From: an uncultured Parafilimonas sp.
GTDB lineage: Bacteria; Bacteroidota; Bacteroidia; Chitinophagales; Chitinophagaceae
Assembly (NCBI GenBank): GCA_937892395.1
Contig: CALAGJ010000123.1
Coordinates: 1 to 26,809 of the forward strand
Length of the DNA: 26,809 nucleotides
Reading direction: 5' to 3'
Position 1 is the first letter of the stretch. Every line of letters begins with the position of its first letter. The notes beneath the pieces were generated by a model that saw only the letters and a list, made by a program, of their open reading frames with translations, had not been told where the DNA came from and ran no database searches. Of the stretch, positions 25,840-26,809 are shown piece by piece. The translations under genes were made by a program, and so were the position numbers.

Positions 25840-26796
25840 ATGCCACAAGAAAACAAAGCCTATCTCTTGAAAGCCACTGCTGCAGCAGCTTTGGGAGGTT
25901 TATTATTTGGTTATGACACAGCAGTAATTTCTGGAGCTATTGGTTTTTTGAAAATAAAATATGCACTTTCTGCCGCAATGGAAGGATGGGTAGCATCCTG
26001 CGCATTGATTGGTTGTGTAGTAGGTGCAGCATTGTCCGGCACACTCAGCGATAAGATTGGTAGAAAAAAAGTGTTATTGATTTGTGCTTTGCTTTTTGGC
26101 ATTTCATCTGTTGGCACAGGCATCAGTAATCTGGATGGATTTATTTTTTTTAGAATGATAGCTGGTGTTGCCATTGGCATGGCTTCCATGGTATCACCCA
26201 TGTATATTGCTGAAATAGCACCTGCTTCAAAAAGGGGAAGCCTGGTTTCTATCAATCAGCTCGGTGTGGTATCGGGCATCTTGATTATCTATTTTGTAAA
26301 TGCCTACATAGCAGGTTTATATGATGAAGCATGGAATGTATCTTCAGGTTGGCGATGGATGTTTGCATCAGGTGCATTGCCTTCTATTATTTTTTTGCTT
26401 GCACTCATTGCAGTTCCTGAAAGCCCCAGATGGCTTGCAAAACAAAATCAATGGGATGCCGCCACAGCCATCGTTATTAAAACAAATGGTGCAGTGCTCG
26501 CACCTACTATAATACAGGAAATTAAAGAAGCACTTCACCAAGAACAAGGTAGCATTCAAGAAATATTTAAACCAGGCATTCGAATGGCAATTGTTATAGG
26601 GTGCTTGTTGTGTATTTTTTCACAGGTTACAGGCATCAATGCCATTATGTATTATGCACCCGAAATATTTAAAGCAACCGGCTTTAGTTCAAATGCAGCA
26701 CTCTTACAAACAGTCATGGTAGGCGCAGTTAATCTATTGTTTACATTAGTGGCTATTCCCCCTACTCGAGCAGGTCGGGTTGCAAAAGCGGGCTAA
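25840..26796 (+). CDS. Sugar-porter MFS transporter, C-terminus cut and frame-broken
   Basis: 318 residues readable; full-length relatives have about 440-480. It is a sugar/H+ symporter-type protein (XylE/GalP/GlcP class) of the inner membrane. Signs: GGLLFGYDTAVISGA in TM1, the loop motif SDKIGRKK, PESPRWLAKQ before the central loop, and GINAIMYYAPEIFKATGF in TM7. About nine of twelve membrane segments are present. The frame ends at TAA 26794 with the sequence PPTRAGRVAKAG. The RAGR (310-313) fits the conserved D-R-x-G-R loop, but what follows does not fit. Another frame at 26793 reads LTI, which fits better, so a frame error or break is likely here. Substrate probably a hexose such as mannose. 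Confidence 0.85.
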   Translation: MPQENKAYLLKATAAAALGGLLFGYDTAVISGAIGFLKIKYALSAAMEGWVASCALIGCVVGAALSGTLSDKIGRKKVLLICALLFGISSVGTGISNLDGFIFFRMIAGVAIGMASMVSPMYIAEIAPASKRGSLVSINQLGVVSGILIIYFVNAYIAGLYDEAWNVSSGWRWMFASGALPSIIFLLALIAVPESPRWLAKQNQWDAATAIVIKTNGAVLAPTIIQEIKEALHQEQGSIQEIFKPGIRMAIVIGCLLCIFSQVTGINAIMYYAPEIFKATGFSSNAALLQTVMVGAVNLLFTLVAIPPTRAGRVAKAG

Positions 26797-26809
26797 CGAT
26801 TGAGCAATT

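Noticed and set aside
1..26809. CRISPR arrays, tRNA or rRNA genes, integrases, transposases
   Set aside because: No regularly spaced repeats, cloverleaf or rRNA-like segments or recombinase motifs were seen on reading both strands.

Overview
The window looks like chromosomal DNA of a Bacteroidota bacterium, most likely a member of the Chitinophagaceae or a close relative. The reasons are low GC, a paired SusC/SusD outer-membrane system, Bacteroidota-type promoter boxes (TAnnTTTG, sometimes with an upstream TTG), no obvious Shine-Dalgarno sequences, and a long PurF form and a ComEC without a metallo-beta-lactamase domain of the kind common in this phylum. The taxon is an inference. No tRNA, rRNA, CRISPR array, integrase or transposase is visible.

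Layout. (1) 1-1077: the 3' part of a LolA-like gene without an intact 5' end, then a small lipoprotein metalloprotease of the archaemetzincin type. (2) 1202-4285: Nfu-type Fe-S scaffold (minus), an ArsC/Spx-like thioredoxin-fold protein overlapping an HldD-type heptose epimerase, a pterin carbinolamine dehydratase, and a DUF4126 membrane protein (minus). The end of the epimerase gene carries a perfect 42-bp tandem duplication. (3) 4429-16203: a long minus-strand housekeeping block: PurF-type amidotransferase, a 745-bp gap, NupC-type nucleoside transporter, LeuRS, PurH, ComEC, free methionine-(R)-sulfoxide reductase, and a YjjG-like HAD phosphatase. Purine synthesis (purF, purH) and nucleoside uptake (nupC) sit together. 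(4) 16303-17001: an SDR oxidoreductase transcribed divergently from the HAD gene. (5) 17066-26796: a sugar-utilisation locus. A phosphomannose-isomerase-type cupin (minus) is divergent from a GntR/UTRA regulator, which is followed in one direction by SusC, SusD, a ROK sugar kinase, a long two-part ManA-type mannose-6-phosphate isomerase, and a sugar-porter MFS permease cut off at the right edge.

How the last block may work (inference): SusCD takes an oligosaccharide or sugar across the outer membrane, the MFS permease takes the monosaccharide across the inner membrane, the ROK kinase phosphorylates it, and the ManA-type enzyme converts mannose-6-P to fructose-6-P, under GntR control. Mannose or a mannoside is the best guess. 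No glycoside hydrolase lies inside the window.

The points most worth a second look are: the ManA enzyme with a kinase-like N-terminal half whose P-loop is degenerate; a 17-base hairpin that buries the GTG start codon of susC; a nested palindrome at the regulator's start; the 42-bp duplication across the hldD stop codon; the 745-bp gap with a possible 43-residue peptide and ordered repeats; the archaemetzincin-like lipoprotein; and broken reading frames at both edges of the window.
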